This document shows positions 8,568-17,387 of a DNA stretch of 64,000 bases, in pieces. The translations under genes and the position numbers were made by a program. Below the pieces are notes generated by a model. That model saw only the letters and a program-made list of their open reading frames with translations. It was not told the DNA's origin and made no database searches. Origin of the DNA: Spirochaetaceae bacterium (GTDB lineage Bacteria; Spirochaetota; Leptospiria; Leptospirales; Leptonemataceae); assembly GCA_002729885.1 (NCBI GenBank), contig PBUB01000008.1, positions 186,001-250,000 on the forward strand, in the 5' to 3' direction. Within the stretch, counting starts at the first letter, position 1. Every line of letters starts with the position of its first letter.

Positions 8568-8615
8568 CGTGGCAGGTCAGCTTCGCAATGAGCTGAGTTG
8601 GATACCTCTGCCACG
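8568..8615 (+). other. Two-tier hairpin downstream of thrC
   Basis: CGTGGCAG (8568-8575) pairs perfectly with CTGCCACG (8608-8615), and inside it TCAGCT (8577-8582) pairs with AGCTGA (8591-8596). No T-run follows, so this may be a structured 3' end or processing site rather than an intrinsic terminator. It sits in the 142-base gap before the GHKL gene. Confidence 0.45.
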
Positions 8616-8684
8616 AGCCGAACCATGCTTTCAAATTAAGGAAAATAGTAGAAAAAAAATGACCCCTGTGCTCTTTTCGACCGT

Positions 8685-9458
8685 ATGCAGCCGGTGGCCG
8701 AAAGGATCAGGCAGGCGGTTCGGTCCCGCAAGCGCATAGTTCTTATTACCTACCATCTAAAAGAAAAAGGGGAAAGAGATCTGGAAGGGGCCATTCATGA
8801 GCTTCTGACCTTCTACGGTAAGGATGATCTTGTTGGACCGGTGCATGCAGCTATCCGGGAACTGGTGCAAAATGCAGCCAAGGCCAACCTCAAGCGGATT
8901 GTTTTTCATGATTTGAACCTGGATCCCACGGATCCGAATCAATATGAAGAAGGAATGCAGTACTTCCGGGATAGCCTGGTGGAAAGCCGCATTGCAGAGT
9001 ATCAGAGTCGACTGAAGGCCGAAAACATTTACACCAGGATTGTAATCCAGCCCACAGATGACGTCTTGATATTCTCTGTAGAGAATCGATTTCCTCTCTA
9101 TCCTTCCGAAGAGGCGAGAATTCGGGAAAAATTCAAAACCAGTGCTTCCATCGACAATCTGTACGATTATTACATGGAATTCAGCGATCATATCGAAGGA
9201 GCCGGGATGGGCATTGCTATGATCGAAATCCTGCTTCGTCAGGTGGGGCTGGACTCCAGGAGCTTCACCATTCATTACGATCCAGCTTCAGCTCATACAG
9301 TGGGCCGATTTCTGATTCCGCTCAAGGACGGGGTGAAAACCAATCGTCAGACATTCGAGGAGTTGATGAACCAGAAGGCTCTGCCGCCGCAGGAGCTACG
9401 GGCTTCCATCAAGGAAGGGGAATTGAAACTACCTCTCGCCTCTCAGCATCTAAACTAG
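8685..9458 (+). CDS. GHKL-type ATP-binding protein without a dimerisation/phospho-acceptor domain
   Basis: 257 residues. An N-box-like helix IRELVQNAAKANLKR (about residues 64-78) and a glycine loop GAGMGIAMIEILL (about 173-185) mark a HATPase_c-like fold. There is no HisKA helix, receiver or membrane segment. The region between them (YYMEFSDHIEGAG) resembles the ATP lid. Such stand-alone domains occur as anti-sigma-type kinases and in phosphorelay adaptors, but the partner cannot be named from sequence. It precedes the fapA-cheR cluster by 59 bases and may be cotranscribed with it, which would suggest a motility or regulatory role. Confidence 0.65.
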   Translation: MQPVAERIRQAVRSRKRIVLITYHLKEKGERDLEGAIHELLTFYGKDDLVGPVHAAIRELVQNAAKANLKRIVFHDLNLDPTDPNQYEEGMQYFRDSLVESRIAEYQSRLKAENIYTRIVIQPTDDVLIFSVENRFPLYPSEEARIREKFKTSASIDNLYDYYMEFSDHIEGAGMGIAMIEILLRQVGLDSRSFTIHYDPASAHTVGRFLIPLKDGVKTNRQTFEELMNQKALPPQELRASIKEGELKLPLASQHLN

Positions 9459-9517
9459 TGGTCGCTCACACCGAATCTTGCTTGCCAGGTCCCGGGCCCG
9501 TGACATATTTCCTGTAA

Positions 9518-11488
9518 ATGGATCGCCTGAAGGCAGCATTGATTGGCTCCGAGGAAGATATCCCGGATCTGGTAAAGGATCGAGTGGAGGTTGTAGGACT
9601 TTCCATCGCTTCCTGTTTGAATCGCGCAGCCAGCCATCTGGGAAAGGATCTATCTCATCTGGATTATGAAATCCTGGAAAGAGGCAAGCAGTCCTTTCTG
9701 AATCCAAAACCATTTCGAATCCTGGTAAGCGTTCTGGCTCCTCAGCATCAGTTCGCGGACCTGGAAGAGTTCTCCATGAAGCTTGGAGTGGGGGACAGAC
9801 TTCTTTCCGAAGACCTGGATCAATATGTAACACCGAAGCATCGTGACGGTCGCGTTCTGGTTAAGGTCTATAAATCCGGCATCTACGTAATCGTATTTCC
9901 TCCTCTGGGAGATGGTCGCTCTGTTTCAGAAGAAGAGGCTATGCTCAAGCTGGAAAAGCGGGGCGTCATGAGCTTTGATCAGCGTGGCGTTCAGAAGGCT
10001 ATTAAAGATCAAAAGGGAGAGCCCATCAAGATTGGTAACTACGTTGCGCGTCCGGAAGCAGATTCTACATGTAAAGTTGAGATAACTCCGGATGAAATGA
10101 AAGCCTATGTGAAAATCACTCCGCCTAAGTCCGGCGGACGCGATCTGGAAGTGCAGGATGTAGTTAATGCGCTGAAGAGTCATGGCGTTGTTATAGGGTT
10201 TAACGAAGACGAAATCAAGAAAGCTCTTGATGATGAGATGTATATGCAGGAGATCCTGGCCGCACAGGGACAACCTGCGAAGCATGGAAAGGATGCTTAC
10301 ATCGACTACAAAGTGAATATCAAGAAGGACTTTGAGCTCGAAGAAGATGAAGCGGGCAAAGTTGACTTCAAACAGATGCATCTTGTAGAGAACGTGGTGG
10401 TGGGACAGATACTCGCTGAAAAGGTGCCTGCCGAGCGAGGCGTGGCAGGACGAACTTTGCTCAATCGAATTGTAGAAGCCAGAGATGGAAAGGATGTAGA
10501 ATTAAGACAGGGTCGAAATACTATTCTATCCGAAGATCGCATGCGACTGACTGCAGAGATTAACGGTCAGGTAGTGTTTAGCTCCGGTAAAATTTCTGTA
10601 GAGCCTGTGTATCGAGTGGTGGGTGATGTAGGACCCAAAACAGGTAATATCATGTTTCTGGGATCGGTGGTCATCGGCGGAAACGTACTGGATAACTATG
10701 AAGTGAAAGCAGCCGGTAACGTTGAAATCGGCGGATCGGTACAGAAAGCCAGAATTGAAGCGGAAGGGGATGTGGTAGTCCAGGCCGGTATCCTGGGCCG
10801 GGAAGAAGCACATATCGAATCTACCGGCGGTTCCGTTTATGCAAAGTTTATTCAAAATGCTACTGTTGTAGTAACAGGCGATGTAGTTGTGCAGGAAGGG
10901 ATATTGCACAGCAACGTAGAAGCTGGAGGCAAGATCATCTGCAATGGTAGAAGGGCTCAGATTGTTGGCGGAAATATTCGGGCCACCAAAGAGGTTCGGG
11001 CCAGAACCATCGGCTCCCAGGCCTACACGGCCACAGAAATCACGGTAGGTACAGATCCCAGAATCCTTTCCCAGCATGAAGAGTTGAGTAAGATGCTGCA
11101 GGAGTCCGAAGAGCAGCTCCGAAAGGGCCAGAAGACCATGGCCACATTACAGGCCAGAAAGAAGGCCGATCCAGAGGGATTTGGTCTGGAACAGGAATCC
11201 AAGCTGGAAGAAAACGAAAAGGAAGTGGCTCAACTGCAGGAGAAGTCCAACGAGCTAAAAGAAGAGCTGTCTCGATTGGATGAGCATATGGAAGAGCTGG
11301 GAGCAGAGGGAAAAGTCCATGCGGAGCGGGAATTGCATCCAGGAGTGGTGGTCACTATCCGAAATGCGGCTCAGAATATTTCTGACACCTATAACGGGGT
11401 GACATTGACGTACGATAATGGTTATGTTAAAATAGGTAAATTGGAGAAGGATCTGGAAGGAAGTTCCCGCTACAATAGACGCAGATAA
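9518..11488 (+). CDS. FapA family protein (DUF342), flagellar-assembly-associated
   Basis: 656 residues. The C-terminal half is a beta-helix of the DUF342/FapA type (about residues 350-515), with repeated turns such as GSVVIGGNVLDNYEVKAAGN and GDVVVQAGIL. A long coiled coil follows (about 520-600, HEELSKMLQESEEQLRK onward), and the N-terminal third is alpha/beta. DUF342 genes are commonly found in the flagellar/chemotaxis neighbourhoods of spirochaetes and Vibrio, and in Vibrio FapA influences flagellar assembly. Here it heads a cluster that ends with cheR, which fits. No signal peptide, so cytoplasmic. The start at ATG 9518 lacks a clear ribosome site. Confidence 0.85.
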   Translation: MDRLKAALIGSEEDIPDLVKDRVEVVGLSIASCLNRAASHLGKDLSHLDYEILERGKQSFLNPKPFRILVSVLAPQHQFADLEEFSMKLGVGDRLLSEDLDQYVTPKHRDGRVLVKVYKSGIYVIVFPPLGDGRSVSEEEAMLKLEKRGVMSFDQRGVQKAIKDQKGEPIKIGNYVARPEADSTCKVEITPDEMKAYVKITPPKSGGRDLEVQDVVNALKSHGVVIGFNEDEIKKALDDEMYMQEILAAQGQPAKHGKDAYIDYKVNIKKDFELEEDEAGKVDFKQMHLVENVVVGQILAEKVPAERGVAGRTLLNRIVEARDGKDVELRQGRNTILSEDRMRLTAEINGQVVFSSGKISVEPVYRVVGDVGPKTGNIMFLGSVVIGGNVLDNYEVKAAGNVEIGGSVQKARIEAEGDVVVQAGILGREEAHIESTGGSVYAKFIQNATVVVTGDVVVQEGILHSNVEAGGKIICNGRRAQIVGGNIRATKEVRARTIGSQAYTATEITVGTDPRILSQHEELSKMLQESEEQLRKGQKTMATLQARKKADPEGFGLEQESKLEENEKEVAQLQEKSNELKEELSRLDEHMEELGAEGKVHAERELHPGVVVTIRNAAQNISDTYNGVTLTYDNGYVKIGKLEKDLEGSSRYNRRR

Positions 11489-11502
11489 ATGTTGGAATAG
11501 AA

Positions 11503-11847
11503 ATGCTACGCCCACTGGACATGCAGGTAGCCTTTCATGCGCTACCCGAGCAGGCCAGGACCCAGTCCGCCGAAACGGCAGGGACTGTGTACCGGCAAAT
11601 GCAAGATATGGGGCGGGCCAGAGAAGAGAATCTGGTTAGACCTTCCCAGGTAATGCAGAATCAGGCCGCCATGGAGAACCAGAATCCAGCGGTCCGACGC
11701 GAAGAAGCCCGGTACCAGGGCAAGAAATCCGAAAGCAAAAACGAAAAAAGAGAGCTGGACAGAGAACCGGCAACGGTGTACGAAAACCTTGGCTGGGGGC
11801 AGCGAATGCGCAGTGTGGAAGCCCAGTATTTTGATCAGACTGCATAA
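11503..11847 (+). CDS. Small hydrophilic protein between fapA and a membrane coiled-coil gene
   Basis: 114 residues beginning MLRPLDMQVAFHALPEQ and then very polar (Gln, Arg, Glu), probably helical and disordered. Short proteins with a similar 'RPLDxQ' start occur beside FapA genes in other spirochaetes as I recall them; this could not be checked here. It lies 14 bases downstream of fapA. No enzymatic motif. An accessory role in the same motility cluster is inferred from position only. Confidence 0.65.
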   Translation: MLRPLDMQVAFHALPEQARTQSAETAGTVYRQMQDMGRAREENLVRPSQVMQNQAAMENQNPAVRREEARYQGKKSESKNEKRELDREPATVYENLGWGQRMRSVEAQYFDQTA

Positions 11848-12022
11848 TTCTAGAGCCTGGATCCTGAGCTGCGGAAGTTGGGTCGGGTGGCCCTGAAGGA
11901 ACACTGGCCAGGGAAGGTCCAGAAATGGGCCGTGCACTGGAAATAAAGGCCGCAGGCCTGATACCGAAGACGGAAAACAAAGATCTCTAGAGCCAAGACT
12001 ACCTTTTAAGAGAATCCCGGAA
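11848..12022. other. Intergenic spacer within the motility cluster
   Basis: 175 bases with no supported gene. One frame contains an unbroken 30-codon stretch ending near 11943, but it has no start codon preceded by a ribosome site. TCTAGAG occurs twice (near 11850 and 11985). No terminator is evident, so transcription could continue into the next gene. Confidence 0.4.
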
Positions 12023-13450
12023 ATGGAACTGGCAATACTAATTACAGTAAACATCATAATCTCATTTCTGGTTTATGTCGCATTCTCGGTTCGGTTCAGA
12101 ATGGCTCTGGACAAGGAACGCAAGAATCGAGTGCCCCGGGCTTTCTATGATAATCTTCAGATGACCATCCAGTACATCAATACAGCCACCAGTGCTGTAG
12201 ATGAGAAAACCCAGCACTTCTACAGACAGCTACGAAAGTCGGAAGATGTGCTGAAGAGGCTGGAAAAGGCCAATGAGGACTTTGAAAAGAACCTGAAGAA
12301 ATCCAGAAGAAAGACAAAGACCGGCACCAATCCAGACATAGCGATTCCGGACTCTGTAGAATCGGAGCCTGGTAAAACGAATAGAGCATCCCGCACATCC
12401 AGCGCATCCCAGGCTTCCTCTGGAAATGCATCTACCGGACTCCCTGGTTCAGCTTATGCAGATTCCAATCGAACCTGGGACGATGCCCGCAGCGATGAGC
12501 CAAATTCCTGGTCCAGTTCGTCCCCGGAGGAGCGGGAGGAACTGGGGGCAGAAGGCCGGCATATGCATCGACTACTGGATCGCATGCAAGGAGATGTGAT
12601 TCAGGTCAGCTCTACTGAAGATGCATCGGAAAGGGAAAGTCCCGAGTTCTCTGGAAATTCCTACGGAATGCCAAACCAGACCCAGGAAAGTGGCAGGGGA
12701 ACTGGACTCCTGGCACGGATCGGAGGTATGGTAGGTCGGGTGCTGGGCATAAATAGTGGGGCCTTCGCCTTTTCCGGTGGCGAATCCGATTCGGCGCCGG
12801 TCCCGAGAAAGAGCTCGGCTTTCGATCGGGAAGTGGATCGAATGTCCCGCGCACCAGGTTTTCAAGACTCAAAGGCGGCCCAGAACAGGAATGCAACAGC
12901 TGCAGAAGAGTGGGCAGAATCCGGATCCGAGGGTTCTACTGGCACCGATTATAGAGAAAGACGCAAAGATTACTACGTTTCTGCCATGGATCCGGAAGGG
13001 GAATTTCGCAACTCCTTTCGAGATTATCCGGCAGAAAGAAGCGAATACGGGAAAGATTCGGAAAGCGCGGCAAAATCTGAAAAAACAGGATCAAACAAGA
13101 AAGCTACCAGAGGAAATACCGATTCCGCAGAACCATCCCGTCAGGCTACGCCAGCCCGGCCGGAAAACGAAACGGTGCAGCCCCCGAAGTCCGAGGATGA
13201 ATTCTCCGGTTCCGATCAGGATCGAAGAATCGCCCGGGTGCAGGAATTTCTGGAAAGCACAGGTATCAATCTACTTGACACAAGTCCACAAACCAGGGCC
13301 GTTCTCATACGAGAGCTTGGCACCCTGGGATTTGACCCTCCGGACATTATTCGTGCAACCAGGTTTCCTCCCTCGGAGGTAGCGCTGGTGCTGCAATTGC
13401 CCACAGAGCCCGGGGACAGTCGCAGGCGTACTCGTAAGATTCGTTCATGA
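12023..13450 (+). CDS. Single-pass membrane protein with coiled coil, disordered middle and C-terminal HTH-like segment
   Basis: 475 residues. A hydrophobic N-terminus (ILITVNIIISFLVYVAFSV, about 4-22) is followed by a basic/acidic coiled coil to about residue 95. A long Ser/Arg/Glu-rich low-complexity stretch runs to about 395. The compact C-terminal 65 residues (RRIARVQEFLESTG ... PPDIIRATRFPPSEVALVLQL) look like a small helix-turn-helix. This architecture recalls DUF6115-type proteins found near flagellar genes; that assignment is tentative. Its last four bases overlap the cheR start (ATGA), so the two are translationally coupled. Confidence 0.65.
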   Translation: MELAILITVNIIISFLVYVAFSVRFRMALDKERKNRVPRAFYDNLQMTIQYINTATSAVDEKTQHFYRQLRKSEDVLKRLEKANEDFEKNLKKSRRKTKTGTNPDIAIPDSVESEPGKTNRASRTSSASQASSGNASTGLPGSAYADSNRTWDDARSDEPNSWSSSSPEEREELGAEGRHMHRLLDRMQGDVIQVSSTEDASERESPEFSGNSYGMPNQTQESGRGTGLLARIGGMVGRVLGINSGAFAFSGGESDSAPVPRKSSAFDREVDRMSRAPGFQDSKAAQNRNATAAEEWAESGSEGSTGTDYRERRKDYYVSAMDPEGEFRNSFRDYPAERSEYGKDSESAAKSEKTGSNKKATRGNTDSAEPSRQATPARPENETVQPPKSEDEFSGSDQDRRIARVQEFLESTGINLLDTSPQTRAVLIRELGTLGFDPPDIIRATRFPPSEVALVLQLPTEPGDSRRRTRKIRS

Positions 13451-14286
13451 CTTCCTTCTCTGAGATCCCGGACCTTGATGCAGATCAGTTTCAGCGTTTT
13501 GCAAAACTGATCCATGAAAAGGCCCATATCCATTTAAAAGACCATAAGATTACTCTGCTTTCCAATCGTCTTCGCAAGAGATTGAGAGCTCTGTCTCTGG
13601 GATCCTATGATGAGTACTTTAGATACATCAACGATGAAGCCACCGCTCAAAAGGAAATGGTGCATTTCCTGGAAGCGGTTACCACCAACGAATCCTATTT
13701 CTGGAGAACCACACAGAACTTCGAAGCATTGAAGAGATATGTACTTCCGGACCTGGTGAAAGAGCACAGAGGCAGCAAACTGAAGTTCTGGTCCGCCGGA
13801 TGTTCCACCGGTGAGGAGCCTTATAACCTGGCCATTGAGATTGTAGAGTCCATGAAGAATCTGGGACACTTTGAATGGGAGCTTCTGGGATCGGATATTT
13901 CCACCAGGGTCGTGGATTTTGCCAGGACCGGCATTTATAGCGGCCGTAAGATTGAACGCATTCCAGAGAATATCCTGAGACGCTATTTTCGTAAACTGGA
14001 GGATCAGGATGCTTACCAGGTTCGTCAGGATCTGAGAGAAAAGATCAAATTCGACGTGGAAAACCTTTTTGAAGCCATGCATCCTGGAATGCACTGTATC
14101 TTCTGCCGCAATGTAATGATATATTTCAATCGTGCCGACCAGGAGAAGCTGGTAAATCGCTTCCACGAGATGCTGGTAAAGGGCGGTTATTTATTCATTG
14201 GCCACGCAGAAAGTTTGCAGATGCTTGACACACCGTTCGCCACAAGGCCTACAGAAGAAGGCGTGCTGTATCAGAAAAAGAGCTAA
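13447..14286 (+). CDS. cheR: Chemotaxis protein methyltransferase CheR
   Basis: 279 residues. CheR uses S-adenosylmethionine to methylate glutamates of methyl-accepting chemotaxis receptors. The N-terminal four-helix domain (about 10-80) contains the receptor-contact region. The Rossmann domain shows FWSAGCSTGEEPYNLAI (SAM motif I, about 117-133), LLGSDIS, and FDVENLFE followed by CRNVMIYFN, all standard CheR features. Full length. The start overlaps the upstream membrane-protein gene by 4 bases, tying that gene to chemotaxis. Confidence 0.95.
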   Translation: MTSFSEIPDLDADQFQRFAKLIHEKAHIHLKDHKITLLSNRLRKRLRALSLGSYDEYFRYINDEATAQKEMVHFLEAVTTNESYFWRTTQNFEALKRYVLPDLVKEHRGSKLKFWSAGCSTGEEPYNLAIEIVESMKNLGHFEWELLGSDISTRVVDFARTGIYSGRKIERIPENILRRYFRKLEDQDAYQVRQDLREKIKFDVENLFEAMHPGMHCIFCRNVMIYFNRADQEKLVNRFHEMLVKGGYLFIGHAESLQMLDTPFATRPTEEGVLYQKKS

Positions 14287-14379
14287 TCCATAGTAATCCA
14301 TCCGTCGTCACACAACTCTGCCAGGTCCGGCGACCGGATGCTTTCTGTGGGTTTCAATATTACGGGAGTCTAGAATCCA

Positions 14380-14952
14380 GTGAAAAGCAAGGAACCAAGA
14401 GTAGTGGTGGTGTCATCGGTATCCGGTGGCGGAAAGAATACCATCGTCCGGCATTTACTGGAAAAGACCAGCGATCTGGCTGTGGCCATTACCGCTACAT
14501 CCCGGGATCCCAGGCCCGGTGAAGAACATGGCAGGGATTATCTATTTCTAGATCCGGAAGATTTCGAAAATCGTATTGCGAAAGGCGAGTTTCTGGAGCA
14601 TGCCCGTGTACACGGCAACCTGTATGGAGTGCCGGAATCATCGGTGAAGGAGATTCTGGATCGCGGCCAGTCCGTAATCCTTATAATTGATGTGCAGGGC
14701 AGGCGCCACATCAAGGAGCGCATGGGCCAGCAGGTAGTGAGTATTTTTCTGGAACCCCCTGATCTAAAGCAATGGGAAGAGCGGCTACGACATCGAGGAA
14801 CAGATTCGGAAAAGGATATCCTTCTGCGTCTGGACGACGGACTCAAAGAACTGGAAGAAGCGAAGCAGTTTGATTATAGAATCGTGAATGACTCTATCGA
14901 ACAGTGCACCTCGGACATCCTGAAAATACTGGAAAAGGAAGGGGCGCTCTGA
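14380..14952 (+). CDS. gmk: Guanylate kinase
   Basis: 190 residues. Transfers phosphate from ATP to GMP (EC 2.7.4.8). The P-loop reads SSVSGGGKNTI, a variant of the usual GPSGxGK[ST]; as I recall, Leptospira enzymes have a similar SSVAGGGK. The GMP-binding and lid regions TATSRDPRPGEEHGRDYLFL and EHARVHGNLYGVP are intact. The start codon is GTG at 14380, after a 93-base spacer containing TCTAGA. The coding end overlaps miaA. Confidence 0.92.
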   Translation: MKSKEPRVVVVSSVSGGGKNTIVRHLLEKTSDLAVAITATSRDPRPGEEHGRDYLFLDPEDFENRIAKGEFLEHARVHGNLYGVPESSVKEILDRGQSVILIIDVQGRRHIKERMGQQVVSIFLEPPDLKQWEERLRHRGTDSEKDILLRLDDGLKELEEAKQFDYRIVNDSIEQCTSDILKILEKEGAL

Positions 14953-15893
14953 CAAAGACCATTCCTGTACTGGCTGGGCCTACCGGTGCTGGAAAAACGA
15001 ATCTAATCGCATCCATGGATCCGGATCGATTCGAAATCGTCTCTCTGGATTCCAGACAGATTTATAAACATCTTTCCATTGGAACAGCGGCTCCAGATGC
15101 CAGGATCCTGCGCCGAATCCCGCATCATCTGGTGGGATTTCTGGATCCGGATCAGTCCTTTACAGCCATGGAGTATCGCGAACTTGCGCTGGAGGCCATT
15201 CAGGACATCCTTTCGCGAAAGCGCATTCCCCTGATGGCGGGGGGAGCTGGCTTTTATCTTCAGGTACTTATGACCGGGCCCTTCGAATTTGAGGAAGACC
15301 CTGGGATTGTAGAGCAGGTGCGCAGCATGAGTCCCGAAGAAAGGCTGACGTTGCTCTCCAGAAAAGATCCGCATTGCATTGTCCATCCTGGAGAGCAGCC
15401 TGGCGAAGGTCGTATTCATCCAAACGATGCCTATCGTGTTGAGCGCTATTTGATCATGGTACTGACCAGTGGCATGACGATGAGTGAGCTCTGGACCAGG
15501 AAGCGAAAGGAGGAATCAGAACAGGAATTTGATTTTGCCGGATTCTTTCTTTTTCCAGGAGAGGAAACACTCTGGAAAAACCTGCGGATACGAGCCGAGA
15601 CCATGGTGCGGGATGGTCTGATCCAGGAGGCTGTTGAATGCAGAGAACGCTTTGGATCGAATTGTCCTGGTCTTCAGATACTGGGATATCCCGAGGCTCT
15701 GGCCTGCGCCGATGGTAAGCTTTCCGAAGAAGAATTGGTAGAGAAGCTCTGGATCGTGCATCGACAATATGCACGTCGGCAAAGGATATGGTTTCAAAAG
15801 AGGCAGTACGTTCGGTTTGTAGATTCGCTGGATGTGCACACTCTGGAGACTGCTGCTGCCAATCTTTTCTCCGGTCTCGGAATTAATCATTGA
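14904..15893 (+). CDS. miaA: tRNA dimethylallyltransferase
   Basis: The enzyme adds the dimethylallyl group to A37 of tRNAs reading UNN codons (EC 2.5.1.75). It makes the substrate for MiaB, encoded at 47.2 kb. The P-loop is VLAGPTGAGKT, followed by the diagnostic SLDSRQIYKHLSIGTA and PHHLVGFLDPDQSF. RRQRIWFQKR is near the C-terminus. The start is uncertain. GTG 14904 gives 329 residues with a 15-residue extension lying inside gmk. A CTG at 14949, overlapping the gmk stop and preceded by AAGGAAGGGG, would begin just ahead of the conserved domain and has the better ribosome site. Confidence 0.92.
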   Translation: MHLGHPENTGKGRGALTKTIPVLAGPTGAGKTNLIASMDPDRFEIVSLDSRQIYKHLSIGTAAPDARILRRIPHHLVGFLDPDQSFTAMEYRELALEAIQDILSRKRIPLMAGGAGFYLQVLMTGPFEFEEDPGIVEQVRSMSPEERLTLLSRKDPHCIVHPGEQPGEGRIHPNDAYRVERYLIMVLTSGMTMSELWTRKRKEESEQEFDFAGFFLFPGEETLWKNLRIRAETMVRDGLIQEAVECRERFGSNCPGLQILGYPEALACADGKLSEEELVEKLWIVHRQYARRQRIWFQKRQYVRFVDSLDVHTLETAAANLFSGLGINH

Positions 15894-15947
15894 CTCAGAG
15901 CCGATCAAGAATAATTCTCCTGCAGAAACGCCTCAGGTGTCCATTGT

Positions 15948-16193
15948 ATGGGAAATAAAAATAATATACAGGATATGGTACTGAACTCCGCCAGAAAGGA
16001 GAAGATGGAGATAACCATCTATCTGATGAATGGCGTCCCCCTGAAAGGCCGTGTAGTAAGCTTCGACAATTTCACCATCGTCATTGAAAACGACGGAAAA
16101 CAGTCTCTGGTTTACAAGCATGCAATCTCCACCATAATTCTTGCTCGGTCGATACAGATCCAGGCTGAGGAGGAATCCTCCGAGTCTAAATGA
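15948..16193 (+). CDS. hfq: RNA chaperone Hfq
   Basis: 81 residues. Hexameric Sm-like protein that pairs small RNAs with mRNAs. The Sm1 region ([20 protein letters not shown]) and the Sm2 motif ([10 protein letters not shown]) are both present. Sm2 is a near-exact match to the bacterial consensus, whereas the proximal-face Q8 region reads [13 protein letters not shown]. The position directly after miaA is the classic miaA-hfq order. The stop overlaps the next start (ATGA). Confidence 0.93.
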   Translation: MGNKNNIQDMVLNSARKEKMEITIYLMNGVPLKGRVVSFDNFTIVIENDGKQSLVYKHAISTIILARSIQIQAEEESSESK

Positions 16194-17254
16194 CTGGTCG
16201 GTTCTTTCGCTCACTTTTCTGGGGCGTACTGCTAGCATCTGTCATAGCCTGGGCCTACGCAGGCACAGTAACAGCAGGGTACAGAGAAACCATTCTGGTG
16301 GAAGACACGGTGGATGGTCTCCAGGAAGATGTTGTCTCTCCCGGGGAAACCACATTCTTACCGGGTCTGGCCGTTCCTGGACGTATCCGTTTACATAGAA
16401 TTCAGCTGGAACCCAGATTCCTTCGATTTCCCTGGGTTTATCAGTTCCCGGCCGGCCAGTTGCTGGGGCTGGATGATAGCTTTGCCGTTCAGGTGCAGGC
16501 CCATTATGAATATTCCATCTCTGTTGATCAAATTCGCTCGCTGTTTCTTAGCCTGCCAGTAGGTGACTGGTCTCAGCTCAAGCCGTATCTGGAGTTGCGG
16601 ATGCGCTCTTTCTGGGCCGAGAAGATGCGTCAGCTGGCCCCCAATGAGGCCGCGCTCAATGGCCTGGAAGATGATCTGAATATCTATGTTCGCGGAGATC
16701 TGCGAACCGAACTAAATAACTACTTTCGCCAGGAAGGCATTGAATTTCGACGTATCTATGTGGAGCGCATCTACGTGCCGGATGCAGGCCGATACAATGC
16801 AACTCTCCAGGCAGGTCAGAACTTGCTGAATAATCGCCTGGAAAGAATCAGCATTATTGACCAGGCGCGAGCCAAGAGGCATGCCAGCGAAATCCTGAAC
16901 GAGGTGTATCTGGACCGGCTGGAGAAGATGGCTGCTCTACTTCAGAAGTATCCTGAACTCAGAGATTATGCAGCTGTGGATTCTTTGAGCGATAATGTTC
17001 GTGTACTGGTAATGCCCTATGAACAGTATTTTCGCGGAAATCAGCCGGCAAACAGACAAAACAATCAAAGCCCGGTAGCAGACGCGCCCAGGGCAGAACC
17101 GCCAGTAGAGCCCTACGATTTTACAACCATTGAACAACCGGAAACGCAAACTCCTTCTATACCGCAGGATCGCAGCACCTTTCCGGGAATGCGTAACAAT
17201 CCACCCCAGGCTGCGGCGCCGGATGGAGGGTTTCGGGATCTGACCCCTCCCTGA
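16190..17254 (+). CDS. Membrane-anchored SPFH/band-7-like protein
   Basis: 354 residues. One N-terminal membrane segment (about 8-28), a beta-rich domain with [20 protein letters not shown], a helical stretch ([26 protein letters not shown]) and a Pro/Gln-rich tail from about 285. The central part matches the layout of prohibitin/HflC-like (SPFH) proteins, which scaffold membrane proteases. Sequence similarity is moderate, so the family call is tentative. In enterobacteria hfq is followed by hflX-hflK-hflC, so an SPFH gene overlapping hfq by 4 bases is consistent. Confidence 0.6.
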   Translation: MTGRFFRSLFWGVLLASVIAWAYAGTVTAGYRETILVEDTVDGLQEDVVSPGETTFLPGLAVPGRIRLHRIQLEPRFLRFPWVYQFPAGQLLGLDDSFAVQVQAHYEYSISVDQIRSLFLSLPVGDWSQLKPYLELRMRSFWAEKMRQLAPNEAALNGLEDDLNIYVRGDLRTELNNYFRQEGIEFRRIYVERIYVPDAGRYNATLQAGQNLLNNRLERISIIDQARAKRHASEILNEVYLDRLEKMAALLQKYPELRDYAAVDSLSDNVRVLVMPYEQYFRGNQPANRQNNQSPVADAPRAEPPVEPYDFTTIEQPETQTPSIPQDRSTFPGMRNNPPQAAAPDGGFRDLTPP

Positions 17255-17387
17255 CACCGCCGCGAATCAGGTTCTGATATTTAAGAATGTTACATCGGGT
17301 TCGATTATCCGTTGAATGGCGAAGCGAGCCCCGAAAACCAGATTAATAAAAGGAAATCAGCATAAGGCTGAAATGATTTAGCAGGAA

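Noticed and set aside
16783..16792. GCCGATAC sequence like a sigma-28 -10 element
   Set aside because: Inside the SPFH-like coding sequence, with no -35 match at 11 bases and no downstream gene.
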